DNA of 64,000 nucleotides from Xanthobacteraceae bacterium (GTDB lineage Bacteria > Pseudomonadota > Alphaproteobacteria > Rhizobiales > Xanthobacteraceae): the NCBI GenBank assembly GCA_019635635.1, contig JAHBZB010000004.1, positions 1 through 64,000 on the forward strand, given 5' to 3'. The position numbers and the translations under genes are program-made. Below, in pieces: positions 43,550 through 52,492 of this stretch; the stretch's first letter is position 1; every line of letters starts with the position of its first letter. The notes beneath the pieces were generated by a model. The model searched no databases. It was not told where the DNA came from and worked only from the letters and a program-made list of their open reading frames with translations.

Positions 43550-44899
43550 TCATGATTTGATGAATTGGGCAGTGCTCCGTTCCAGCCGCTCTCGCGCCGC
43601 CTCGACATCCTTCGGCCTGATCGCCTTGCGGTAGGAAAAATCCTTCACTTCGTACTTCTTCGGCATCAGCCGCTTTTTGAGGAAGAGGAAGGGGTCGAAG
43701 TGATAGGGTACACCAAGACGGCGCAGACCTTTCAGCTTAGCGGCTTTGCGGCGATCGGTGCGGGTCAACTTCGTCCAGTCGTGCGAGCGGCTTTTACCGA
43801 GCGCGGCAGCGATTACGCCCGCGATTTTCTCGCTCGAGGTGCCGTCGGGCGAGGCGCACCACGTTGCGAGATGCTTCTCGCGTGCGCGCTGAATTTTCGG
43901 ATCGAGCGGCTCGTTCAATTGCTTGTCGATGAGCTGCACAATCTCAGCCGGATTGTCGCACGGTACATTCGCCTCCGCTTGCAGCGGATGGAACCAGAGC
44001 GGGTCCTTGTCGAACAGCAATTCGATCGTCGGCTTTCTCGCAATCCAGCTTTCGAGCGCAGTCGTGCAGGTCTCGCAGGAAACCTGAAGGTCGCAGCCGA
44101 GGATCAGCGGCGTGATGTTTGTCTTGCCGTCGAGCGAAATATGCCGGCGCTTGTCGGCGGGCAATTCTTCAATCCAGCGCTTATAGTATTCCGGGTTCTC
44201 CATCGGGTGCGGCCGCAGCAATAACTCGTATTTGTCTGCCGCGACCAGCGCCTGAAAGTGCTTGTAGAAGCCGTTGCGGCTGTTCCACTGCGCTTCGATC
44301 GATTGCCAGTAGTTAGTGTAAATCGGAATGCGTCCTGCCCACGGCGCGAACAGCTTGTCTGCAAACTCGCGTGGCAATTCGAAGTAGGGCGCCGTGCCAA
44401 AGTTCGTACAAAGCAGGATTTTTGGACGGTTCGAAACCCGAGGCGTAGGCTTATATACCACGCGCGACCACGGCTCGAAGTAATAGTCGAAGCGCGGAAC
44501 GCCGACGACTTCGACGGAGGTATTCTTAAAGTGTCCCTGTTCCTGAATCATCGCCTTGTGGCGTTCGTTCCAGCAGAAGAAGTAATCGATGTGCGCGCTG
44601 TTGTGGTGGCGGCCGGCATAGAAGCGCGCCTGCTCGTCGTCGTAGTAGATGCCTTCGTTCGGCAGGACGGCAACAAGCACGCCCATTTCGCGAAGTCGCT
44701 TGGAGTGAGCCACCAAATGGCTTGCCGCGAGATGATTAAAAATGATCATGTCCGGCTTGTAGGCGGCAACGACCGCGCGATCCGCTTCCAGCGGTTCGAG
44801 ATGGCAGGCGATGTTGCGCTCGCGGAGATGAAAGGCGATCAAGGTCGCGACGTCGAGGTCGCGTGTCTTGCTATCGACGAGAAGGACTACGTTTTTCAT
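43550..44899 (-). CDS. surface carbohydrate biosynthesis protein (putative glycosyltransferase)
   Basis: A 449-residue cytosolic protein with two Rossmann-like halves. The first has VVLLVDSKTRDLDVATLIAFHL, the second ends with YELLLRPHPMENPEYYKRW and CETCTTALESWIARKP. The RPHP and E..T motifs are like those of CDP-glycerol/capsule and GT-B type transferases. It is last in the legF-legG-43550 run, so it may transfer the nonulosonic acid to its acceptor. That assignment is an inference. Confidence 0.72.
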   Translation of the reverse strand: MKNVVLLVDSKTRDLDVATLIAFHLRERNIACHLEPLEADRAVVAAYKPDMIIFNHLAASHLVAHSKRLREMGVLVAVLPNEGIYYDDEQARFYAGRHHNSAHIDYFFCWNERHKAMIQEQGHFKNTSVEVVGVPRFDYYFEPWSRVVYKPTPRVSNRPKILLCTNFGTAPYFELPREFADKLFAPWAGRIPIYTNYWQSIEAQWNSRNGFYKHFQALVAADKYELLLRPHPMENPEYYKRWIEELPADKRRHISLDGKTNITPLILGCDLQVSCETCTTALESWIARKPTIELLFDKDPLWFHPLQAEANVPCDNPAEIVQLIDKQLNEPLDPKIQRAREKHLATWCASPDGTSSEKIAGVIAAALGKSRSHDWTKLTRTDRRKAAKLKGLRRLGVPYHFDPFLFLKKRLMPKKYEVKDFSYRKAIRPKDVEAARERLERSTAQFIKS

Positions 44900-44926
44900 T
44901 TGCCGGGTAATACTGAAGTCCGGGGT

Positions 44927-46129
44927 CTAGGACTTTGCAGTGTCCGGGGCAAGGCCCTCTGGCCGGGGTAGATCGTAGAAACGCTTCGGAAGGAGAGGCG
45001 TGAGGTCGGTCTCGAGCAGAATACGCACGATTTTGGCCGAGGCACCGCCGCGCCCGTAGGGCGGTTCTTCTCCCTTGATCTTCTCAAGGAAGTTTTGCGA
45101 GGTGGCGGTTCGCAATGCGGAGAGAATCGCAGCCGGCTCCGGCGCGCAATCGAGGACTGATTTTGCGAAGAGTCTTCCCCGCTGACGATCGCCGATGTTC
45201 ACGGTGGGAACCCCGGCGGCCGGCGCCTCCGTGATTCCGCTCGACGAATTGCCGACAATCGCATCCGCGTTGCGGAGCGCGTTGATGTAGGTTTCGCTGC
45301 CGAGCGAAGCAAAGATTTTTGCACGGTCGCCATGACTGCTGACGAAAGCGCGAATTCGCGCGCCAATCGATTCATGGCCCGGGTCCGCGTTTACGCCGGT
45401 GAAGATCAGGGCGCGATCTTTCATGTGTTCGAGCGCCGCGAGCAGGGCCTCGACCGCGGGAATGTCGCTCATCGGCATCATTGTGGAGGGATGAAGAGTA
45501 ATGAGCAGGAATTTCTTTCCGGGCCCAATCTCCAGCCGCTTCTCGACTTCGGGGCGACTCAGCCGCTTCACCCGATCGAACTGATCGAGGCCGGGCGCGC
45601 CCACCGTGAACACGCGCTGGGGGTCTTCGCCCATCTGAATCACGCGCGTGCGGTATTCTTCCGCGGCGACGAAGTGAAGAACGCACATCTTGGTAAGCGC
45701 ATGACGGATCGCGTCATCGAATGCGCCGAGTGTGACTTCGCCGCCGTGAATGTGGACCGCAGGGATGTTCAGAAGCAGTGCCGCGGTGCCGGCTGCGAGT
45801 ATTTCGTAACGGTCGCCGATCAGCACGACGGCATCCGGAGAAAGTTTCGTCAGGGCTTCCGCAAAACCGGACGTCGCCGCGCCGGTTGCGCGCGCCACGT
45901 CAAGCGCGCTGTCGCTCGGCAGGTCGATTGCGACTTTCGCCGCTATCGAAAACCCGTCGCGCTCGATTTCTGCGACGGTGTTGCCAAATCCGCCGATCAG
46001 GTGAGAGCCGGAAACAATAAGCTGCAACTGCGCGCGCGGATCTTCTTGCAGCAGCCGAAGCAGCGCGCGCAGAAGTCCGTAATCGGCGCGCGATCCGGTG
46101 ACGACGGCGATTTTGCGGGGGGCTGGCAT
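44927..46129 (-). CDS. legG: UDP/GDP-sugar 2-epimerase, hydrolysing (NeuC/LegG type)
   Basis: A 400-residue NeuC/LegG-family enzyme removing the nucleotide and inverting C2 of a nucleotide-linked diamino sugar to release the free mannosamine-type hexose. VTGSRADYGLLRALL at the N-terminus, GDRYEILAAGTAALLLNIPAVHIHGGE in the middle and GNSSSGITEAPAAGVPTVNIGDRQRGR near the C-terminus are diagnostic. Given the GDP-route genes nearby, LegG (making 2,4-diacetamido-2,4,6-trideoxymannose) is preferred over NeuC. It starts four bases after the legF stop. Confidence 0.9.
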   Translation of the reverse strand: MPAPRKIAVVTGSRADYGLLRALLRLLQEDPRAQLQLIVSGSHLIGGFGNTVAEIERDGFSIAAKVAIDLPSDSALDVARATGAATSGFAEALTKLSPDAVVLIGDRYEILAAGTAALLLNIPAVHIHGGEVTLGAFDDAIRHALTKMCVLHFVAAEEYRTRVIQMGEDPQRVFTVGAPGLDQFDRVKRLSRPEVEKRLEIGPGKKFLLITLHPSTMMPMSDIPAVEALLAALEHMKDRALIFTGVNADPGHESIGARIRAFVSSHGDRAKIFASLGSETYINALRNADAIVGNSSSGITEAPAAGVPTVNIGDRQRGRLFAKSVLDCAPEPAAILSALRTATSQNFLEKIKGEEPPYGRGGASAKIVRILLETDLTPLLPKRFYDLPRPEGLAPDTAKS

Positions 46130-46132
46130 TTT

Positions 46133-46873
46133 CTATGTTTGCCAGGGCGAGGTATCGAGTAGTCCGCGCTCGACGGCGAATTCTGCGAAGGCAAGATCGT
46201 AGAGCGTTTCGATTTCGATGGAGTGCAGCCGGTCCATCACGAGCCCGAAAGATTTTTTCGGATTCGAGTAGACCTTTCCGGTTTCCTTCATCGCCCGCCA
46301 GCGGATCAGGTAAAGCGCGCCGTTCATCGTCACTTCCGGCTTCTGATCCTGCCGGCGCACTTTCTGCATTCGTAAAAGGTTTTCGACAATCGTTGAAATC
46401 GAACCGTCGTCGCCGAGCGTGCCGACGAAATCCGAGGAAATTTCGGTTTCGCGCATGCCGACGACTAGGTCCGCGTCGCGTTCGCAAAACAGTCTTACTG
46501 CTTCGTCGAAATGCTTGGGGCTGGCGAACGGAGAGGAGGGTTCGAGCAGCATGATCGCGTCATAGCTGCGGCCTTCGGTCTTCTCGATCCATTCGATTGC
46601 ATGCAGGATCACGTCATTGCTGCTTGCCGTATCCGTTGCGAGTTCGGCAGGCCGCGTAAAGAGAACTTCCGCGCCAAAGCGTTTGGCTTCCGACTGTATT
46701 TCCGCGCTATCGCTGGAAACGATCATGCGGTCGCAATAAGAGGATTTTTTCGCGGCAATGGCCTTGTGGCCGATGAGACTGAGCCCGCCGATCCTGCGCA
46801 GATTCTTGCCGGGGACGCCCTTCGAGCCGCCGCGGCCGACGAGAAGAAATAGTACGGAAGGCACGCGTGACAT
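46133..46873 (-). CDS. legF: CMP-nonulosonate synthetase (LegF/PtmB type)
   Basis: A 246-residue cytidylyltransferase that activates a nonulosonic acid with CTP. LVGRGGSKGVPGKNLRRIGG is the CTP loop, with SSDSAEIQSEAKRFGA and LEPSSPF completing the family pattern. Start 46873, with GGAG upstream, gives the usual length; an extension to 46969 lacks family similarity. It is the first gene of the minus-strand run and diverges from legI. Confidence 0.88.
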   Translation of the reverse strand: MSRVPSVLFLLVGRGGSKGVPGKNLRRIGGLSLIGHKAIAAKKSSYCDRMIVSSDSAEIQSEAKRFGAEVLFTRPAELATDTASSNDVILHAIEWIEKTEGRSYDAIMLLEPSSPFASPKHFDEAVRLFCERDADLVVGMRETEISSDFVGTLGDDGSISTIVENLLRMQKVRRQDQKPEVTMNGALYLIRWRAMKETGKVYSNPKKSFGLVMDRLHSIEIETLYDLAFAEFAVERGLLDTSPWQT

Positions 46874-46996
46874 TGTGGCTCCGACTTCACCAAGCGCTGG
46901 TTTGCGTCTGGCCTCCCAGTCCAGTACGAAGAATTTCGCTTTCCGGCAATCCTGACAGTCTGGCTTCATTGCCAGCTAAGTAGCTGTAAAGATTAT

Positions 46997-48073
46997 ATGT
47001 TCAAGGGTCGCACATTCATTATTGCTGAGGCCGGTGTCAACCATAACGGCGACTCACTCCAGGCGCTTGAACTGGTTCGGGTCGCGGCCCTTGCAGGCGT
47101 TGACGCGGTTAAATTTCAATCTTTCAAGGCAGATCGTCTTTCTACAGCGACAGCAAAAAAAGCCGCCTACCAAGAAGTCGCTCTTGGAGCCAAGCAGTCC
47201 CAGTACGAAATGCTGCGCGCTTTAGAGTTAAACGAAGCTTCCGAACTCGCCATCGCTGAGGAGTGTCGCAAACAGTCAATCGTTTTTATGTCGACGCCAT
47301 TTGACGAATCTAGTGCGGACTTCCTCGTCAAGCAGGCTGGAATGAACATTGTGAAAGTCGGCTCGGGCGAATTGACGAATGCGCCACTGCTTCTTCACAT
47401 TGCCCGACTTGGGAAGAAAGTTATCCTTTCGACTGGCATGGCGAGTATGGATGAGATTGCTGAAGCGCTCTCCGTACTAGTATTCGGGTTTAGGGAAGCT
47501 GCCAGACGCCCCGACATCAGTGAGATTGAGAAGATAAAACGAGTTGCGGACTTCGCGTCGTTATCGGGGCATGTTTCGCTTCTTCACTGTACTACGGAAT
47601 ATCCAGCTCCGATCGAAGAATTGAATTTGCGAGCGATTCCTACGATGCGAGACGCCTTCAGATTACCAGTTGGATATTCCGACCATAGTATAGGCATAAC
47701 TATTCCTCCGGTTGCGGTCGCAATCGGCGCTGAGATTATCGAGAAACACTTCACTCTTGATCGTGCTCAAGTAGGACCCGATCATCGTGCGTCACTCGAG
47801 CCATCCGAACTAATTGCAATGGTGCGGGCGATACGCGATGTCGAGAAGGCCCTGGGAACCGGAAGTAAAGTACCTACAGAATCGGAATTGAGAAACCGAG
47901 AGATTGCAAGGCGGTCCATCGTGGCCGCTAACCAAATTGCGAAAGGCGAAGTGTTCACAGAGTCGAACTTGACTACTAAGCGACCGGGATCCGGCCTCCG
48001 ACCAATAGAATTGTGGAATCTGATAGGCCGTAAATCCGCGCGCGATTACGATGCAGATGAGGCGATTGACTGA
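46997..48073 (+). CDS. legI: nonulosonic acid synthase (NeuB/LegI type), AT-rich
   Basis: A 358-residue synthase condensing phosphoenolpyruvate with a mannosamine-type hexose to form a nine-carbon acid. FIIAEAGVNHNGDSLQALEL, KVGSGELTN, HCTTEYPAPIEELNL, EKHFTLDRAQVGPDHRASLEP and a C-terminal SAF (antifreeze-like) domain are all seen. Its base composition is much lower in GC than its neighbours (29 of 60 in a sampled block, against about two thirds nearby). Its TGA shares a base with the next ATG. There is no clear Shine-Dalgarno. Confidence 0.92.
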   Translation: MFKGRTFIIAEAGVNHNGDSLQALELVRVAALAGVDAVKFQSFKADRLSTATAKKAAYQEVALGAKQSQYEMLRALELNEASELAIAEECRKQSIVFMSTPFDESSADFLVKQAGMNIVKVGSGELTNAPLLLHIARLGKKVILSTGMASMDEIAEALSVLVFGFREAARRPDISEIEKIKRVADFASLSGHVSLLHCTTEYPAPIEELNLRAIPTMRDAFRLPVGYSDHSIGITIPPVAVAIGAEIIEKHFTLDRAQVGPDHRASLEPSELIAMVRAIRDVEKALGTGSKVPTESELRNREIARRSIVAANQIAKGEVFTESNLTTKRPGSGLRPIELWNLIGRKSARDYDADEAID

Positions 48074-48708
48074 TGAAAGTTATCGTACTCGGAACAGGCG
48101 GTCACGCTCGCGTTCTCATCGAAGCTTTTCGAAGTAGAGAAGTTTCTGTTTTTGGTGTGGCGGGTCCCGATTCTTTCGGAGGGGCGGCGATGCCGAGCGT
48201 TGATTTTATCGGCCACGATGAAGTCGTTGCAGCCATGAATCCAAGCGAGGTCTGGCTAGTTAACGGATGTGGGAACAAGGCCAGCGCTCAGGGACCCGGT
48301 CTCTCTGAAAGAAGACGCCTATACGAGAAATTCTCGTCCTTGCGTTTTAAATTTCCGCCGGTTGTTCATGCTTGCGCCGTCGTGGCGACCGACGCAACCT
48401 TAGAAGATGGATCGCAAGTAATGGCGGGCGCAATCATTCAGTCGGGAGCACACATAGGGCGCAACGTCATTCTGAACACGGGTTCAATCGTTGAGCACGA
48501 TTGTAGCATAGGTGCTCATTCGCACATTGCTCCGGGTGCGGTTTTATGCGGCGCCGTAAAGGTCGGTGAAGAAGCCCATGTTGGGGCCGGAGCAATTATT
48601 CTTCAGGGTAGATTTGTTGGGGAGGGAGCTGTAGTCGGAGCGGGACAAGTAATCCGTTCCAATGTTGCCAATTCAGCAGTACTGGTTCAGCTACCCACAA
48701 GTAGCTGA
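48073..48708 (+). CDS. NeuD-family sugar O/N-acetyltransferase, AT-rich
   Basis: A 211-residue hexapeptide-repeat acetyltransferase. VIVLGTGGHARVLIEAF is the N-terminal PglD/NeuD-type nucleotide-like domain; the left-handed beta-helix covers the C-terminal half (VVATDATLEDGSQVMAGAIIQ, then repeats with SIVEHDCSIGAHSHIAPGA). His residues in EHDCSIGAHSHIAPG fit the catalytic site. It is a good candidate for the LegH N-acetylation step, or for later O-acetylation of the sugar. It shares legI's low GC. Confidence 0.85.
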   Translation: MKVIVLGTGGHARVLIEAFRSREVSVFGVAGPDSFGGAAMPSVDFIGHDEVVAAMNPSEVWLVNGCGNKASAQGPGLSERRRLYEKFSSLRFKFPPVVHACAVVATDATLEDGSQVMAGAIIQSGAHIGRNVILNTGSIVEHDCSIGAHSHIAPGAVLCGAVKVGEEAHVGAGAIILQGRFVGEGAVVGAGQVIRSNVANSAVLVQLPTSS

Positions 48709-48720
48709 AAATAAGAACAA

Positions 48721-49773
48721 ATGAACTCACTAAAAACCTACCCCGTCGTTTCGGAGACCACTCCGATCCTCGATGCGATCCGCACGATGGATGAAGGGCG
48801 CTTGCAGATCGCGTTGGTCGAGCGGCAGGGGCGGCTGGTCGGCACGCTGACGGACGGCGACGTGCGCCGCGCGCTGCTGTCGGGGGCGACGCTGTCGCAG
48901 CCCGTGCAGGCCATCATGAACAATTCGCCGATCGTCGCGAACGCCGGCATTACCAACGAGGCCGCGCTTGCGCTGATGCGCAAGCACTCGATCCACCAGC
49001 TTCCGATCATCGATGCGAACGGAATGATCGCCGAGATCAAGCTAATCGACGATCTGACCCGCGTCTCTCACGCCGACTACTGGGTTGTGCTGATGGCGGG
49101 CGGGCAGGGCACGCGTCTGCGCCCGCTGACCGAAGACCTGCCGAAGCCGCTGATCAAGGTCGGTGGAAGGCCGATCCTCGAAACTATTCTCTCTAACTTT
49201 ATCGCCGCAGGCTTCGCCAAATTTTTCTTCTCGGTGAACTACAAAGCGGAGATGATCCAGGAGTATTTCGGCGACGGCTCGAAATGGGGCGTTGATATTT
49301 CCTATCTCGAGGAAAAAGCGAAACTGGGAACGGCAGGCGCGCTGTCGTTGCTGCCGTCGCGGCCGGTCAATCCCATCGTCGTCATGAACGGCGATCTCCT
49401 GACCACGATCAACTTCCAGCAACTGATCAAGTATCATCAGGAGCACAAGGCGGTGGCGACCGCCTGCGTGCTGGAACACACAACCACTATTCCCTACGGC
49501 GTGGTCGAGATTTCCGAAAATGCCGTCACCGGCATCCGCGAGAAGCCGACACTGAAGCAGTTCATCAACGCCGGCGTTTACCTGCTTCAACCGGAAGCGT
49601 TCAATTTTATCGAGGCTGGAAAGCCGCTCGACATGCCGAGCCTTCTGAATATTCTCGTCGGCAAGAAAAAGACCACGGTGGCCTTCCCGCTGCGGGAATA
49701 CTGGATCGATATCGGCAGGCTCGACGATCTGAAGCGGGCCTCTGACGAGTACCAACACGTTTTCGGCGAATAG
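48721..49773 (+). CDS. ptmE: CBS-nucleotidyltransferase fusion (PtmE type)
   Basis: A 350-residue protein with a CBS pair (about 1-115) joined to a nucleotidyltransferase with VLMAGGQGTRLRPLTEDLPKPLIKVGGRPILETIL. This is the layout of Campylobacter PtmE, which makes GDP-glucosamine from GTP and GlcN-1-P for the legionaminic route. GC is normal again from its first codons, marking a sharp edge of the AT-rich pair upstream. It starts 12 bases after the acetyltransferase. Confidence 0.87.
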   Translation: MNSLKTYPVVSETTPILDAIRTMDEGRLQIALVERQGRLVGTLTDGDVRRALLSGATLSQPVQAIMNNSPIVANAGITNEAALALMRKHSIHQLPIIDANGMIAEIKLIDDLTRVSHADYWVVLMAGGQGTRLRPLTEDLPKPLIKVGGRPILETILSNFIAAGFAKFFFSVNYKAEMIQEYFGDGSKWGVDISYLEEKAKLGTAGALSLLPSRPVNPIVVMNGDLLTTINFQQLIKYHQEHKAVATACVLEHTTTIPYGVVEISENAVTGIREKPTLKQFINAGVYLLQPEAFNFIEAGKPLDMPSLLNILVGKKKTTVAFPLREYWIDIGRLDDLKRASDEYQHVFGE

Positions 49774-49785
49774 CGGGAGCTTACC

Positions 49786-50598
49786 GTGATCGTGACGAAG
49801 CCGCTCAAAGAATTAATGTCGCTCGAAGGGCGGGTCGCGCTGATTACTGGCGGAGCGGGTCACATTGGCTACGCGATAGCAGACGGGTTCGCCGAACTCG
49901 GCGCGACCGTTGCGGTCGCAGATCTGAGCCTCGAGAAGGCGGAAGGGGTCGCGGCTGCGATTGCCAAACGCTGGTCCGGCAAGGCGAAGGGCTTCACCGT
50001 CGATCTCGAAGACAGCGAGCAGACCGCGGCGATTCCCGCGAAAGTGGGCAAGGAGTTTGGCCGGCTCGACATTCTCGTCAATTGCGCGGCGCTAGTTGGC
50101 ACGAGCGAATTGCAGGGATGGAACGTGCCGTTCGCGGCGCAGTCGGTGGAAACCTGGCGTCGTGCGATGGAAGTCAACCTGACCGCTCCCTTCGTGCTCG
50201 CGCAGGCAGCGACCGGTCTTCTGCGCGACTCGGGTCACGGCAGCGTCATCAATGTCTCGTCGATTTATGGAATTACGGGACCGGACTGGCGCCTCTACGA
50301 CGGCACCAAACTCGGCAATCCTGCGGCCTATGCCGCGAGCAAGGGCGGTCTCCTCCAGTTCACGCGCTGGCTCGCAACCACGCTTGCGCCGGACATCCGC
50401 GTAAACGCGATCGCTCCGGGGGGAATCGAGCGCAACACGCAGGAGCCGTTTCGCTCGCGCTATCTGGCGCGAACGCCGCTCGGGCGTATGGGCAAAGAAG
50501 ACGACATGAAGGGCAGCGTTGCGTTTCTCGCAAGCGACCTATCCGCCTATATAACGGGTCAGGTTATCGCCATCGACGGCGGCTGGACCGCGTGGTAA
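49786..50598 (+). CDS. ptmA: SDR-family oxidoreductase (PtmA type)
   Basis: A 270-residue short-chain dehydrogenase. The cofactor loop is TGGAGHIGYA, the structural NCAALVG replaces NNAG, and the catalytic S...Y...K is in SSIYGITG and NPAAYAASKGGL. It ends with GQVIAIDGGWTAW. Its place after PtmE matches PtmA of Campylobacter, reported to act in forming the glucosamine precursor. The frame could start at 49786 or at ATG 49816. Confidence 0.83.
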   Translation: MIVTKPLKELMSLEGRVALITGGAGHIGYAIADGFAELGATVAVADLSLEKAEGVAAAIAKRWSGKAKGFTVDLEDSEQTAAIPAKVGKEFGRLDILVNCAALVGTSELQGWNVPFAAQSVETWRRAMEVNLTAPFVLAQAATGLLRDSGHGSVINVSSIYGITGPDWRLYDGTKLGNPAAYAASKGGLLQFTRWLATTLAPDIRVNAIAPGGIERNTQEPFRSRYLARTPLGRMGKEDDMKGSVAFLASDLSAYITGQVIAIDGGWTAW

Positions 50599-50642
50599 TA
50601 GCTACCGCAACGCAATAAACCACTGGAAATCGGGCTCTTTTC

Positions 50643-51830
50643 ATGCTCAGCTGCACTAAATGCATGCTGCCGGAAACGGCTGAGGCGACGACATTCGACG
50701 ACAGCGGCACCTGCAGCGTCTGTCGGCAGATTGAAGTCCGCGACAACATCGATTGGGACGACCGCCACAAGCAACTGCTCGAACTCGCCGATCAGTATCG
50801 CGACAAAGGTCTCTACGACTGCATCCTTCCGTATTCGGGCGGCAAGGACAGCGTATTTCAGCTCTGGTATGTGGTTCATCAACTTAAGCTGAAGCCGCTC
50901 GTCGTGCGGTTCGATCATTGGTTTTATCGGCCGCTGATCGAGGAAAACAACACGAAGGTGTTCAAGCAACTAGGCGTCGACGTGCTGAACTTCACGCCAA
51001 ATTGGCATGTCGTGCGCGAACTGATGCTAGAATCGCTCAAGCGCCGCGGCGATTTCTGCTGGCACTGTCACACCGGCATCTATGCGCACACGATGCAGAT
51101 CGCGATCCGCTACGAGACGCCGCTTCTCATCTGGGGTGAGAGCCTCGCGGAGTATCAGTCGTTTTATTCCTACGACGAGATGGAAGAAGTTGACGAGAAG
51201 CGGTTCAATCGCGCGATGAATCTTGGGATCACCGCCGACGATATGTACGAATTTCTCGGCGGCCGCGTTTCGAAGCGAGATCTCTATCCTTTCGCTTACC
51301 CCGCGCGCAAAGACCTGATGCGGATCAAGTGCCGCTCAGTATGCCTCGGCAGTTACATCAAGTGGGACACAAAGAAGCACGTTGAGATCATCAAGCGCGA
51401 ACTCGACTGGAAGGGACAGGAAGTTGAAGGCATTCCGCCGGAGTACGACTACGAAAAGGTGGAGTGCTTCTTTCAGGGTGTTCGCGACTACCTGAAATTC
51501 GTTAAGCGCGGCATGGGCCGCACCAACCACCTCGTGAATATCGATATCCGAAACGGCCGCATCACGCGCGAGGAAGGTGCAAAACTTGTCGCCAAGTACG
51601 ACGGCAAGCGACCGCCGAGTCTCGATCTATTTCTCGATTATCTCAATATCTCTGAGGACGAGTTTCTCGAAGTCGCGACGCGCCATGAAGTGAGCCCTTG
51701 GCAGTTCTCGCCGAACCAGGTGGAAACCGGAAAGCCGATGCCCGATATGGCGAAGTGGGACAACACCAAGGTGGTGTGGCCCAATCACCCCGGTATCGAG
51801 ATCGGCGGCAAAGGCAAAGAGAAAGTCTGA
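50643..51830 (+). CDS. N-acetyl sugar amidotransferase (PP-loop, WbpG/PseA type)
   Basis: A 395-residue ATP-pyrophosphatase-type amidotransferase. A N-terminal zinc-binding pair (CTKCMLPETA and CSVC) is followed by the P-loop YSGGKDS and a second Cys-rich part (FCWHCHTGIY). It converts an acetamido group on a sugar to an acetamidino group, using ammonia from the HisH/HisF pair. The three genes lie in order, and hisH starts 15 bases downstream. Confidence 0.9.
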   Translation: MLSCTKCMLPETAEATTFDDSGTCSVCRQIEVRDNIDWDDRHKQLLELADQYRDKGLYDCILPYSGGKDSVFQLWYVVHQLKLKPLVVRFDHWFYRPLIEENNTKVFKQLGVDVLNFTPNWHVVRELMLESLKRRGDFCWHCHTGIYAHTMQIAIRYETPLLIWGESLAEYQSFYSYDEMEEVDEKRFNRAMNLGITADDMYEFLGGRVSKRDLYPFAYPARKDLMRIKCRSVCLGSYIKWDTKKHVEIIKRELDWKGQEVEGIPPEYDYEKVECFFQGVRDYLKFVKRGMGRTNHLVNIDIRNGRITREEGAKLVAKYDGKRPPSLDLFLDYLNISEDEFLEVATRHEVSPWQFSPNQVETGKPMPDMAKWDNTKVVWPNHPGIEIGGKGKEKV

Positions 51831-51845
51831 GCGGAGAGCGCGTAC

Positions 51846-52484
51846 ATGCCCGGCGTCGCGATCATCGACTATGGGATGGGCAATGTGCGCTCCGTCAAGA
51901 ACGCGGTCGAATGCCGCGGCTATGATGCCGTGATCACCGCCGATGCGGCGCAGATCGCGGACGCATCGCATATAATCCTTCCCGGCGTCGGCGCGTTTGA
52001 GAGCGCGATGATCAACCTGCGCCGGGGCAATTTGATCGAAACTCTTGAAGGCAGCGTGCGTCGGCAAGGCAAGCCCATGCTCGGCATCTGCCTCGGCATG
52101 CAGGTGCTCGCGAAGGGGTCAACCGAGCACGCGGAGTCACGTCGGGAGCATCAGGGCTTCGGCTGGTTCGACGCGGACGTGGTTCGCATCGAAACCGTGC
52201 GCGCGGATCTCAAGATTCCGCACATGGGCTGGAACAACATCACGAAAGAGCGCGAGCATCCAATCCTCGCGAACATCGGCGACAAGAATCTGAATTTCTA
52301 TTTCGTGCATAGCTATCACATGAAGTGCCGCAATAAGGCCGATGTCGTCGCCTTCGCCAACTATGGCGTGCCGGTGACCGCGGTAGTCGCAAAAGACAAC
52401 ATCGTCGCAACACAATTCCATCCGGAAAAAAGCCAAGACAGCGGGATCGAGCTGCTTGGCAGCTTCCTGTCGTGGAATCCCTGA
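51846..52484 (+). CDS. hisH: glutamine amidotransferase HisH paralogue of the sugar cluster
   Basis: A 212-residue class I glutamine amidotransferase. The nucleophile Cys is in GICLGMQVLA, with HPEK near the end giving His-Glu. It should release ammonia from glutamine and pass it to the HisF-like partner at 52493. Genomic context between the amidotransferase and HisF shows a role in sugar amidination, not histidine synthesis. Start 51846 lies 15 bases after the upstream stop. Confidence 0.9.
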   Translation: MPGVAIIDYGMGNVRSVKNAVECRGYDAVITADAAQIADASHIILPGVGAFESAMINLRRGNLIETLEGSVRRQGKPMLGICLGMQVLAKGSTEHAESRREHQGFGWFDADVVRIETVRADLKIPHMGWNNITKEREHPILANIGDKNLNFYFVHSYHMKCRNKADVVAFANYGVPVTAVVAKDNIVATQFHPEKSQDSGIELLGSFLSWNP

Positions 52485-52492
52485 GCGCTCAG

